Below are positions 1 through 4,881 of a stretch of 7,864 bases of DNA, one piece after another. This DNA is from Candidatus Coatesiibacteriota bacterium (GTDB taxonomy: Bacteria; RBG-13-66-14). The notes under the pieces were generated by a model. That model did not search any database and was not told where the DNA came from. It saw nothing but the letters and a program-made list of their open reading frames with translations. The stretch lies in assembly GCA_030631385.1 (NCBI GenBank), contig DAOVLG010000063.1, positions 1 to 7,864 on the forward strand, given 5' to 3'. Both the position numbers and the translations under genes were made by a program. Positions within the stretch are counted from its first letter, which is position 1. The number at the start of each line of letters is the position of its first letter.

Positions 1-454
1 CGAGGGCCTCGCCCAAATAGAAGCGGGTGGCCTCCTCGCTGCCCACGGGGAGGTAGTTGAGTAAAATCTCGGCCCCCGATTTCCTCAGGGTTTCGGCGAT
101 GTCAACCGGTTTCCCCTTGGCCAGGGGGACGATGTCGCGGAGGTACTTCCCGATGCCGTCGAGGAGGTGGCCCTGCTGGACGATCACTCCCGAGGAAGGC
201 GGATCGGCGAAGCGGAAGGTGTTGTTGGGGGGAGCGAAGATAGCTTCGGTAAGGTCGCGCCCGACCTTGTCGGCGTTTACGTCGAAGGCCGCGACGAAAA
301 GGATGTCCCGGACGTGGTACTCACCCAGGCTAACGTGCATCAAGCCTGGTACCGATGAACCTTTCTGCGCGTCACGGTAGTACCACACCCCCTGGACGAG
401 GGAGCTGGCGCAGTTGCCCACCCCGACAATGGCTACCTTAACCTCGCCGGGCAT
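1..454 (-). CDS. ino1: Inositol-3-phosphate synthase, N-terminal part (runs off the left edge)
   Basis: The enzyme isomerises glucose 6-phosphate to 1D-myo-inositol 3-phosphate using bound NAD in the cytoplasm, the first step of inositol-lipid synthesis. Reading leftward from the ATG at 454, 151 codons are visible. A Rossmann NAD-binding segment VAIVGVGNCASSL lies at about residues 7-19. It is followed by the family segments PGLMHVSLGEYHVRD (36-50), VAAFDV (54-59), PNNT (76-79), QGHLLDGIGKYL (94-105) and NYLPVGSEEATRFY (133-146). These match the short archaeal/actinobacterial class, usually about 360-390 residues, so roughly 40% is present and the catalytic C-terminal part is outside the window. 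The start is supported by AAGGGGGTG about 6 nt upstream. The gene lies 50 nt downstream of a CDP-alcohol phosphatidyltransferase that could use its product. Identity is confident; the short class and the lipid role are inferences. Confidence 0.93.
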   Translation of the reverse strand, partial: MPGEVKVAIVGVGNCASSLVQGVWYYRDAQKGSSVPGLMHVSLGEYHVRDILFVAAFDVNADKVGRDLTEAIFAPPNNTFRFADPPSSGVIVQQGHLLDGIGKYLRDIVPLAKGKPVDIAETLRKSGAEILLNYLPVGSEEATRFYLGEAL

Positions 455-504
455 CAGGACACACCCCCTTGAATTATTGACGTAAGGATTGTTAGTAAAA
501 GGGA

Positions 505-1116
505 TTAATTCTCGCTCCGCGGTTTGGTTTTCGTAAGTTTTTTTAACGTGTGCCCAAAACGGTGAAGAGCGGTGAATAAAGTTCCCACAGCCAGGATAAT
601 AACACAAATCTTGAGCGCAGTATAACCCACAAATCCGGCGATTATCAGCAACACCATGCGCTCCGGTCGCTCCCAGAATCCGACCGTGCACTCCTCGATC
701 AGGCTCTCGGCCCGGGCCTTGGCGTAGCTGACTACACCTGCGCCTACCAGGGCCGCCAGGGAAATCCCCAGGTAAAGCCAGTCTCCTTGGCGGGCCATAA
801 GGAAGGTGATCCCCGCCAGGGTGGCCCCGTCCGCCCAGCGGTCGGTGAAGCTGTCTATGTAGGCACCGCTGTCTGTAGCCAATCCCGTGAGCCGGGCGAC
901 CTGGCCGTCGGTCATGTCGAAAAAACCGGCGATGATGATGAGCCACGCGGCACCGGAAAGATTATCCAGGGCGAAGCACAGACCGGCACCGATGCTGGCT
1001 AACAGGCCGCAGAGGGTCAGGACGAGGGGGGAGACCTTCAGCTTTACGAGCAGCCGCGCCGGCCACTCAAAAAGGAACCGGATAGCCTTCCTCAGCCACT
1101 CCCGCCAGAAGATCAT
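505..1116 (-). CDS. CDP-alcohol phosphatidyltransferase, probable phosphatidylinositol-phosphate synthase
   Basis: This is an integral membrane enzyme of 203 residues that would join a CDP-activated lipid to an alcohol phosphate. The full family signature is visible: D67xxD70G71xxA74R75, then eight residues, G84xxxD88xxxD92, which binds CDP and two metal ions. Several hydrophobic stretches (about 32-50, 57-66, 115-130, 154-163, 168-182) fit the six-helix fold. Substrate clues are SYAKARAES (130-138), WERPER (149-154) and R186 in ALHRF. These resemble the basic residues lining the inositol-phosphate pocket in actinobacterial phosphatidylinositol-phosphate synthases. The adjacent inositol-3-phosphate synthase gene supports the same substrate. 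The start is 6 nt after the gap stop codon, so the genes are likely co-transcribed. Archaetidylinositol-phosphate synthase or a phosphatidylglycerophosphate-synthase-like activity remains possible. Family is certain; substrate is inferred from motif and context. Confidence 0.9.
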   Translation of the reverse strand: MIFWREWLRKAIRFLFEWPARLLVKLKVSPLVLTLCGLLASIGAGLCFALDNLSGAAWLIIIAGFFDMTDGQVARLTGLATDSGAYIDSFTDRWADGATLAGITFLMARQGDWLYLGISLAALVGAGVVSYAKARAESLIEECTVGFWERPERMVLLIIAGFVGYTALKICVIILAVGTLFTALHRFGHTLKKLTKTKPRSEN

Positions 1117-1122
1117 CCCAAC

Positions 1123-2115
1123 CTAGAAGAGTTTTGCGATCAGATCGGCGGTGCGGCAGGAGTATCCCCACTCGTTGTCGTACCAGCTCATGACCTTGGC
1201 GAATCCGCCGTAGCTCTTGGTGTACTCGGCGTCGAAGATGGAGCTGTACGGGCTGCCGATGTAGTCTGAGGATACGAGGGGCTCGGAGGAGTAAGCGAGG
1301 ATGCCTTTGAGGGGACCCTCCGAGGCCGCCTTGAACGCTCCGTTTATCTGCTCGACCGTGGCCTCCCGCTTGAGGTTGACGACGAGGTCCACGAGGGAGA
1401 CGTCGGGGGTGGGAACCCGGACGGCGATGCCGTCGAATTTCCCGGCCAGATCGGGCAGCACCAGGCCCACCGCCTTGGCGGCGCCGGTGGTGGTCGGAAT
1501 GATATTCATCGCCGCCGCTCTTGCGCGCCGCAGATCTTTGTGCGGCAGGTCGAGGATTCGCTGGTCGTTGGTGTAGGAGTGGATGGTGGTCATCAGGCCG
1601 TGCTCGATCCCGAACTCCTCGTGGAGCACCTTGGCCACGGGCGCCAGACAGTTGGTGGTACAGCTGGCGTTGGAGATGATGTGGTGCTTTTTCGGATCGT
1701 AGGTATCGAAATTGACCCCGAGTACGACCGTGATGTCCGGGTCTTTGGCGGGGGCGCTTATGACAACCTTCTTGGCGCCGGCCTGGATGTGTTTACCGGC
1801 GCCGGCCCGGTCCCGGAAAATGCCGGTGCTCTCTAGAACTACGTCTACGCCAAGCCTGCCCCAGGGTAGCTTGGCCGGGTCCCGCTCGGAGAAAATCCGG
1901 ATTCGACTACCGTCAACCACCAGGTAGTCGCCGTCTATCGAAACTTTTTCGGAGTAGCGACCGTGGATCGAATCGTACCGTAGAAGGTGCGCCAGCGTCC
2001 CTGGGTCGGTGATGTCGTTGATCGCGGTTATCTCATAGTCGTATCGGCCCAGGGCGTAGCGCAGTAGGGTGCGTCCGATACGTCCAAAACCGTTAATGGC
2101 GACCTTGAATCCCAT
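1123..2115 (-). CDS. gap: Glyceraldehyde-3-phosphate dehydrogenase, phosphorylating, NAD type
   Basis: This is the glycolytic enzyme converting glyceraldehyde 3-phosphate, NAD and phosphate to 1,3-bisphosphoglycerate in the cytoplasm. At 330 residues it has normal full length. The N-terminal NAD fold shows INGFGRIGR (7-15) and Asp34 in INDIT. The active site is SNASCTTNCLAP with nucleophile Cys152, and His179 follows in TIHSYTNDQ. The phosphate-binding segment TTTGAAKAVGLVLPDL and the C-terminal WYDNEWGYSCR are intact. Asp34 together with Leu190-Pro191 in ILDLPHKDL is the pattern of NAD-preferring rather than NADP-preferring enzymes. The ATG lies 2 nt after the recO stop, with a strong Shine-Dalgarno (GGAAGGGGG) inside the end of recO, and the CDP-alcohol transferase starts 6 nt downstream. 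It is an ordinary, apparently functional gap; only its partners are unusual. Confidence 0.98.
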   Translation of the reverse strand: MGFKVAINGFGRIGRTLLRYALGRYDYEITAINDITDPGTLAHLLRYDSIHGRYSEKVSIDGDYLVVDGSRIRIFSERDPAKLPWGRLGVDVVLESTGIFRDRAGAGKHIQAGAKKVVISAPAKDPDITVVLGVNFDTYDPKKHHIISNASCTTNCLAPVAKVLHEEFGIEHGLMTTIHSYTNDQRILDLPHKDLRRARAAAMNIIPTTTGAAKAVGLVLPDLAGKFDGIAVRVPTPDVSLVDLVVNLKREATVEQINGAFKAASEGPLKGILAYSSEPLVSSDYIGSPYSSIFDAEYTKSYGGFAKVMSWYDNEWGYSCRTADLIAKLF

Positions 2116-2117
2116 TC

Positions 2118-2861
2118 TTACCCCCTTCCCGTTCGTTCAAGCAGATGCTCGGCGCCCGCGAGAAGCTTGTCCGAGCGCAGCCGGAGGTCGAAGTGGTACT
2201 CGGCCAGAGAAAGACAGGCCTTAAGCGCGCTTTCCAGGGCCCTGTCGGCGTGTCGGCCTTTGAGGACCGAGCGGCGCTCGACCTCGTTGAGCAGCCGGAC
2301 ACCGCCGGCGTTGATCGGCAGGTACCCCTCGCGCCGGTGCCGGCCGCAGAGGACCCGGCCGTCCGGGGTGTCCAGCATCGCGCCCCCGCTCAAATCCCCG
2401 TCACAGACTACGCAACTGGTGAAGTCGGGCCAGAGCCCCTGGGCCTTGAGGAGCCCCTTGAAGAAGAATAGCATCACCAGGCGCGGCTCGATACCACCTT
2501 CGAGGAGCTCGACCGATGTCCGGAGGAGGTGGTAGCCGCCCTCCTCGGTCACGGCGAGGACCGTTTCCGAGAGGGTGCCGGCGATCAGGAAGAGCCGCCA
2601 GTTACCCCCGATGCGGGGGGCGCTCCAGATGACGTGGGCCTCGGAAAGGTGGCCGAGTTCCCGGCCCTCTTTTAGGTAGATGATCGCTTCGATTACACGG
2701 TAGGCGACCGTGCCGCTGGCCAACCGGCCTTTAGGTCTGCGAGCCCCCTTGGCCACCGCCCGGATTACTCCCCGTTGCGGTGTGAGCAGGGTGACTATCT
2801 TGCTCGTGTCACCCAGGGGTCTGGCCGTCAAGACGATGGCCTCGGTTTTTACCAGCGGCAT
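2118..2861 (-). CDS. recO: DNA repair protein RecO
   Basis: RecO is the RecFOR mediator that displaces SSB, anneals single strands and helps load RecA at gaps. The 247-residue product has normal length. The N-terminal OB fold begins with the characteristic KTEAIVLTARPLGDTSKIVTLLT (from residue 5) and continues through RAVAKGARRPKGRL (34-47). The alpha-helical C-terminal part carries a zinc site, Cys150-x2-Cys153 and Cys172-x2-His175; many RecO proteins have four cysteines here, so the fourth ligand is histidine. The ATG matches the usual family start, but the purine run AAAAGG sits almost directly against it, closer than the usual 5-9 nt, so initiation may be modest. It is the first gene of a tight cluster with gap 2 nt downstream. 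Its own promoter is not obvious; read-through from the tRNA promoter at 3197-3169 is possible. Confidence 0.96.
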   Translation of the reverse strand: MPLVKTEAIVLTARPLGDTSKIVTLLTPQRGVIRAVAKGARRPKGRLASGTVAYRVIEAIIYLKEGRELGHLSEAHVIWSAPRIGGNWRLFLIAGTLSETVLAVTEEGGYHLLRTSVELLEGGIEPRLVMLFFFKGLLKAQGLWPDFTSCVVCDGDLSGGAMLDTPDGRVLCGRHRREGYLPINAGGVRLLNEVERRSVLKGRHADRALESALKACLSLAEYHFDLRLRSDKLLAGAEHLLERTGRG

Positions 2862-2878
2862 ACCTTTTAGCCAAGTAC

Positions 2879-2896
2879 CCGGGCCTGGCGGCCCGG
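2879..2896. repeat. Perfect 7-bp GC hairpin upstream of recO
   Basis: CCGGGCC-TGGC-GGCCCGG forms a perfect seven-pair stem with a four-base loop. It sits 17 nt before the recO ATG on the minus strand. No T-run follows on either side, which argues against an intrinsic terminator. Its right arm overlaps the 18-bp repeat by two bases, and the palindrome GGTCCGGACC follows at 2895-2904. It may belong to a REP-like element or act as a leader-RNA structure for recO; this is inference. Confidence 0.6.
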
Positions 2897-2912
2897 TCCG
2901 GACCCCTTGTTC
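2895..2912 (-). repeat. 18-bp interspersed repeat, copy 1
   Basis: On the minus strand this reads GAACAAGGGGTCCGGACC, identical over all 18 bases to the plus-strand sequence at 3359-3376. The two copies are therefore inverted and about 450 bp apart, flanking the tRNA-Leu gene. The core GGTCCGGACC is a 10-bp palindrome. Identity stops at both edges of the 18-mer. Confidence 0.75.
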
Positions 2913-3060
2913 GGTTGAAAACCTCGGTCGCTTATCCCGCGCAGGTGTAGATTAAAAAGAAGAAGGGGCTGCAAACCATTGGGCGACTCTCGCCAAAACC
3001 TAAAGAGACGTTGAACAGCCGCTAGGAGTGCAGGTCCACAGGGTGGGTCCCTCACCAGCG

Positions 3061-3147
3061 TGGTGCCGGGAAGGAGACTTGAACTCCTATGGGGTTTCCC
3101 CCACATGGCCCTCAACCATGCGCGTCTGCCAGTTTCGCCACCCCGGC
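3061..3147 (-). tRNA. tRNA-Leu, anticodon GAG
   Basis: This 87-nt tRNA has an encoded CCA end and reads codons CUC and CUU. The 7-bp acceptor stem pairs GCCGGGG with TCCCGGC (one G-T pair at the inner end), followed by discriminator A and CCA at 3063-3061. The D arm has stem GCG/CGC. The anticodon stem is CATGG/CCATG with loop TTGAGGG, so the anticodon GAG lies at 3113-3111. The long class II variable arm TGGGG-GAAA-CCCCA is diagnostic of Leu/Ser/Tyr-type tRNAs. The T arm AGGAG-TTCAAGT-CTCCT is regular. A good promoter lies directly upstream. No attachment-site duplication of its 3' end is visible nearby. Confidence 0.97.
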
Positions 3148-3168
3148 ACTTGCAATTTCAGCGGGGTG

Positions 3169-3197
3169 AGTGTAGCCGACAAGGGGTTGGTAGTCAA
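3169..3197 (-). promoter_or_regulatory. Sigma70-type promoter for tRNA-Leu
   Basis: On the minus strand, TTGACT (3197-3192) and TACACT (3174-3169) are separated by exactly 17 bases, five and four matches to the -35 and -10 consensus respectively. Transcription would start around 3162, giving a 5' leader of about 15 nt before the mature tRNA end at 3147, which is typical of stable-RNA promoters. The start point is inferred. Confidence 0.75.
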
Positions 3198-3226
3198 GGG
3201 ATTTGATGGCATCAGCCGGCCCTTGA
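3194..3226. promoter_or_regulatory. Nested dyad overlapping the tRNA -35 box
   Basis: TCAAGGG (3194-3200) is inverted as CCCTTGA (3220-3226). Inside lies TGATG-G-CATCA (3204-3214), centred within one base of the outer pair. The left arm overlaps the -35 hexamer of the tRNA-Leu promoter. The position would suit an operator or activator site, or part of a repeat element. No binding factor can be named from sequence. Confidence 0.35.
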
Positions 3227-3358
3227 AGTCTCCAGGTAAAAGGGTTAACATGAAACTGAAGATTCCCGTCCTCAACCACCCGATGAGGAGTAAACATGGC
3301 GGTATATGTCTTGAGGCAAATGTGTTTACGAGACCGGTGACGTTCTTTGCCTTTAGGG

Positions 3359-3376
3359 GAACAAGGGGTCCGGACC
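3359..3376 (+). repeat. 18-bp interspersed repeat, copy 2
   Basis: GAACAAGGGGTCCGGACC is an exact inverted copy of 2895-2912. With the next bases it forms a near-palindrome CAAGGGGTCCGGACCCTTG (3362-3380). It ends about 15 nt before the point where VOC-like coding begins, so it marks the broken edge of that gene. Confidence 0.75.
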
Positions 3377-3390
3377 CTTGTCTCAGTGGG

Positions 3391-3495
3391 GGAGGGGTGG
3401 TCACCGCCAGGACCCACATCGGTGAGGGTTTCGGTTATTACGCCTACTTCGCCGATCCCGAAGGAAACGTCATCGGTTTGTGGAGCCAACACTGA
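3391..3495 (+). pseudogene. C-terminal remnant of a VOC (glyoxalase/bleomycin-resistance superfamily) gene
   Basis: The last 34 codons before the TGA at 3493-3495 end in GYYAYFADPEGNVIGLWSQ, the closing beta strands typical of small VOC proteins, in which the glutamate of DPEGN is usually a metal ligand. VOC proteins of this kind are normally about 115-130 residues, so roughly three quarters is missing. The frame stays open upstream, but the sequence there (from about 3340 leftward) is not VOC-like and contains the 18-bp repeat. The remnant's stop overlaps the Shine-Dalgarno of the following DUF3795 gene, suggesting the intact ancestor was its operon partner. A read-through fusion peptide from ATG 3251 is conceivable but unlikely to be functional. 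The family call rests on a short but distinctive stretch. Confidence 0.65.
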
Positions 3496-3507
3496 GGAGA
3501 ACGGAAG

Positions 3508-3852
3508 ATGATCGAGAATGGAGGCTACTGCGGGATTGATTGCGCGAAGTGTCCCGCCTTCATTGCCACCAAGGCGGACGATACCGAGGCATACAAGAAG
3601 ATTGCCGCTGATTGGTCGGAGATGTACGGGGCGGAGATCCCCCCGGAAAACATCCCCTGCGCCGGCTGCTTCGCCAGTTCCCCGGAGCCGACCGGCTGTC
3701 ACGCCGGCGAGTGCGAGATCCGGGCCTGCGCGATTGAGAAAAAGGTGCTCACCTGCGCCGAGTGTCCCGAGTTCGCCTGCGACAGGCTCACCGAGTTTTT
3801 CACCTACGCTCCCGAGGCCAAGGCCAACCTGGAGGCGCGGCGGGGGGGCTAG
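3508..3852 (+). CDS. DUF3795 cysteine-rich protein, copy A
   Basis: This small soluble protein of 114 residues belongs to the DUF3795 family, whose biochemical function is unknown. Eleven cysteines are visible at 8, 12, 15, 51, 54, 64, 69, 74, 83, 86 and 91. They form CGIDCAKCP near the N-terminus, CAGC in the middle, then CEIRAC and CAECPEFAC, followed by LTEFFTYAPEAKANLE, all typical of the family. The spacing suggests zinc or iron-sulfur binding, which is inference. It has no signal peptide or membrane segment. The ATG has AGGAG 8 nt upstream. It lies 12 nt after the VOC remnant and 50 nt before a second DUF3795 gene on the same strand, with no terminator between, so the two are probably co-transcribed. 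Confidence 0.9.
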   Translation: MIENGGYCGIDCAKCPAFIATKADDTEAYKKIAADWSEMYGAEIPPENIPCAGCFASSPEPTGCHAGECEIRACAIEKKVLTCAECPEFACDRLTEFFTYAPEAKANLEARRGG

Positions 3853-3902
3853 TACTCACGAGGTGAACGACACCGGTCTGGAACCCGATAAGGGGTTGTT
3901 CC

Positions 3903-4208
3903 GTGCTTGTGTTTGGAGGGTACTGCGGTCTGGATTGTGATACCTGCCCGGCTCTGATCGCCACTCGGAAGGATTTTAAAGCAACCGACCCCGGGACTAT
4001 TCCCTGCGGCGGTTGCTACGCCGCGCCGTCTGATGTATTCCGCTGCTGCTTCGAGGATTGCGGGATCCGCATCTGCGCCAGGGAAAGGGGAGTGCCGACC
4101 TGCGCCGAGTGCCCGGAGTACGTCTGCAGCAAACTCGACGAGTTTTTCTTTTGCTTCCCCAACGGCGGCGAGGCAAAGAGAAACCTGGATTCACGCAGGA
4201 ACGCCTAG
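3903..4208 (+). CDS. DUF3795 cysteine-rich protein, copy B (short paralogue)
   Basis: The product of 101 residues is clearly related to its upstream neighbour. GGYCGLDCDTCPALIAT aligns with its start, and CAECPEYVC with its third cysteine cluster. All eleven cysteines of copy A are matched (8, 12, 15, 35, 38, 48, 53, 58, 67, 70, 75). From the fourth onward the offset is a constant 16 residues, because the segment containing YKKIAADWSEMYG in copy A is absent. Two extra cysteines occur at 49 and 84. The GTG at 3903 is chosen because AAGGGG lies 7 nt upstream; a second in-frame GTG at 3909 is less well placed. A rho-independent terminator follows 27 nt after the stop. Function is unknown; a metal-binding role is inferred. 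It looks like an old tandem duplicate rather than a decaying copy. Confidence 0.86.
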   Translation: MLVFGGYCGLDCDTCPALIATRKDFKATDPGTIPCGGCYAAPSDVFRCCFEDCGIRICARERGVPTCAECPEYVCSKLDEFFFCFPNGGEAKRNLDSRRNA

Positions 4209-4235
4209 TTCTTTCCTCCGAGAGCGTTAACGAGC

Positions 4236-4257
4236 CGACCCACTGGGGTCGTTTTTT
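4236..4257 (+). terminator. Rho-independent terminator of the DUF3795 pair
   Basis: CGACCC-ACTG-GGGTCG is a perfect six-pair stem with a four-base loop, followed immediately by six T residues. It starts 27 nt after the second DUF3795 stop codon and ends 9 nt before the end of the convergent tetR gene. On the minus strand no U-run follows the stem, so it appears one-directional. Confidence 0.85.
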
Positions 4258-4266
4258 AGTGGCTCC

Positions 4267-4860
4267 CTATCCCTCCAGGTAGTTGACCGACAGCTCGAGG
4301 AGCTCCAGCCACTGTCCGAAGAGTTCGTCGGGATCCGCCGAGTTGCTGCCGTAGAGGTGGGCCAAGGCAATGCCCGAGGTGATGGCCAGGGTCAGATCGG
4401 CCAGCAGTCTGGCCCGCCGGAGGGGTATACCGGGGAAGGTGCGTTGGAGGGAGTTTAGAAGGAGCATCCGTAGCTGGTGATGCTCCCGAGCCAGGGCGGA
4501 TTTCGCCACCTCACCGGAACGGGAGCTCATGAGAAACTCCACGGCCCGGGCACGACTCCTGGCGTAGCCGGTGAAATCTGAGAAGATGGTGTAGCCGAAG
4601 GCAACCATCCCCCCCACCCCTGTGGTGACGGTTTGCAGGGCGATCTCGTAGCGTTTGGCCAGCTCGGCCGCCTCGACCTCCCACAACGCCCGGAGCAGCT
4701 CATCCTTACCCTTGAAGTGACCGTACACCGAGGCCGCCGCCAGACCGCTGGCCTCGGCGATGTCGCGCATCCGGAGCTCGCCGACCGACCGGTCGTTCAA
4801 GAGTTCGCGGGTGGCGTTGATGATCTTTAACTGGGCATCGGTCAGAACATTCTCCGTCAT
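4267..4860 (-). CDS. TetR/AcrR-family transcriptional regulator
   Basis: This is a one-component DNA-binding regulator of 197 residues. The N-terminal helix-turn-helix is clear at about residues 29-50, with LRMRDIAEASGLAAASVYGHFKGK and then ELLRALWE, the hallmark of TetR proteins. The remainder is alpha-helical and variable, as expected for the ligand-binding and dimerisation domain; its ligand cannot be predicted. I start at the ATG at 4860 because AGGTG lies 6 nt upstream. A GTG three codons earlier (4869) would overlap that ribosome site. The gene begins 21 nt after the AsmA-like gene on the same strand, so it is likely the last gene of that transcript and may regulate it or a distant envelope or efflux target. 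No convincing operator palindrome is visible in the short intergenic gap. Confidence 0.92.
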   Translation of the reverse strand: MTENVLTDAQLKIINATRELLNDRSVGELRMRDIAEASGLAAASVYGHFKGKDELLRALWEVEAAELAKRYEIALQTVTTGVGGMVAFGYTIFSDFTGYARSRARAVEFLMSSRSGEVAKSALAREHHQLRMLLLNSLQRTFPGIPLRRARLLADLTLAITSGIALAHLYGSNSADPDELFGQWLELLELSVNYLEG

Positions 4861-4881
4861 AATCCACACCTGTTTTTCCGT

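Larger units (their letters stand above)
2862..3060. other. Non-coding leader between tRNA-Leu and recO
   Basis: There is no credible coding in either strand over about 200 bases. Going leftward from the tRNA 3' end, the stretch holds a small hairpin at 2982-2994 (GGCGA-CTC-TCGCC), a pyrimidine-rich run on the minus strand at about 2951-2970, one copy of an 18-bp repeat (2895-2912) and a perfect GC hairpin (2879-2896) just before the recO start region. Neither hairpin is followed by a U-run on the minus strand, so I cannot call a terminator. Whether the tRNA and recO are co-transcribed stays open. Confidence 0.6.
3148..3390. other. Non-coding stretch between tRNA-Leu and the VOC remnant
   Basis: Apart from the tRNA promoter and the second 18-bp repeat, I find no gene here. 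A plus-strand open frame continues through it from 3028, but it crosses the tRNA in antisense and shows no family resemblance before about 3391. Visible structure includes a nested dyad at 3194-3226, a seven-base inverted repeat GTAAACA/TGTTTAC (3290-3296 and 3323-3329), and recurring CAAGGGG words at 3180-3186 and 3362-3368. The content fits an interspersed non-coding element or decayed coding DNA. Confidence 0.55.

Noticed and set aside
455..504. Internal promoter for ino1 in the AT-rich 50-nt gap
   Set aside because: AATAAT-like sequence is present on the minus strand, but the best -35 candidate is only 15 nt away and weak.
2982..2994. Intrinsic terminator after tRNA-Leu
   Set aside because: The stem is only five pairs, and the pyrimidine run starts about 18 nt away instead of directly after it.
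3061..3147. tRNA-Leu as an integration site for a mobile element
   Set aside because: No duplicate of the tRNA 3' end, integrase gene or phage-like gene is visible in the window.
3223..3250. Plus-strand promoter TTGAAG with TTAACA at 16-nt spacing for the DUF3795 genes
   Set aside because: The -10 box is poor and it lies upstream of the broken VOC region, so I cannot separate it from chance.
3290..3329. GTAAACA/TGTTTAC inverted repeat as a regulator site
   Set aside because: Seven bases with a 26-nt spacer is too weak to call alone; it is mentioned only as part of the non-coding stretch.
3028..3495. Plus-strand open frame of 155 codons
   Set aside because: It runs antisense through the tRNA-Leu and its promoter, and only its last 34 codons resemble a protein family. 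I report just that remnant.
3112..3702. Minus-strand open frame of 196 codons
   Set aside because: It overlaps the tRNA-Leu gene, the VOC remnant and the first DUF3795 gene in antisense and has no recognisable motif; it is a GC-rich shadow frame.
4858..4869. GTG at 4869 as the tetR start
   Set aside because: It would overlap the AGGTG ribosome site that is correctly spaced for the ATG at 4860, and the extra residues MWI add nothing to the family alignment.
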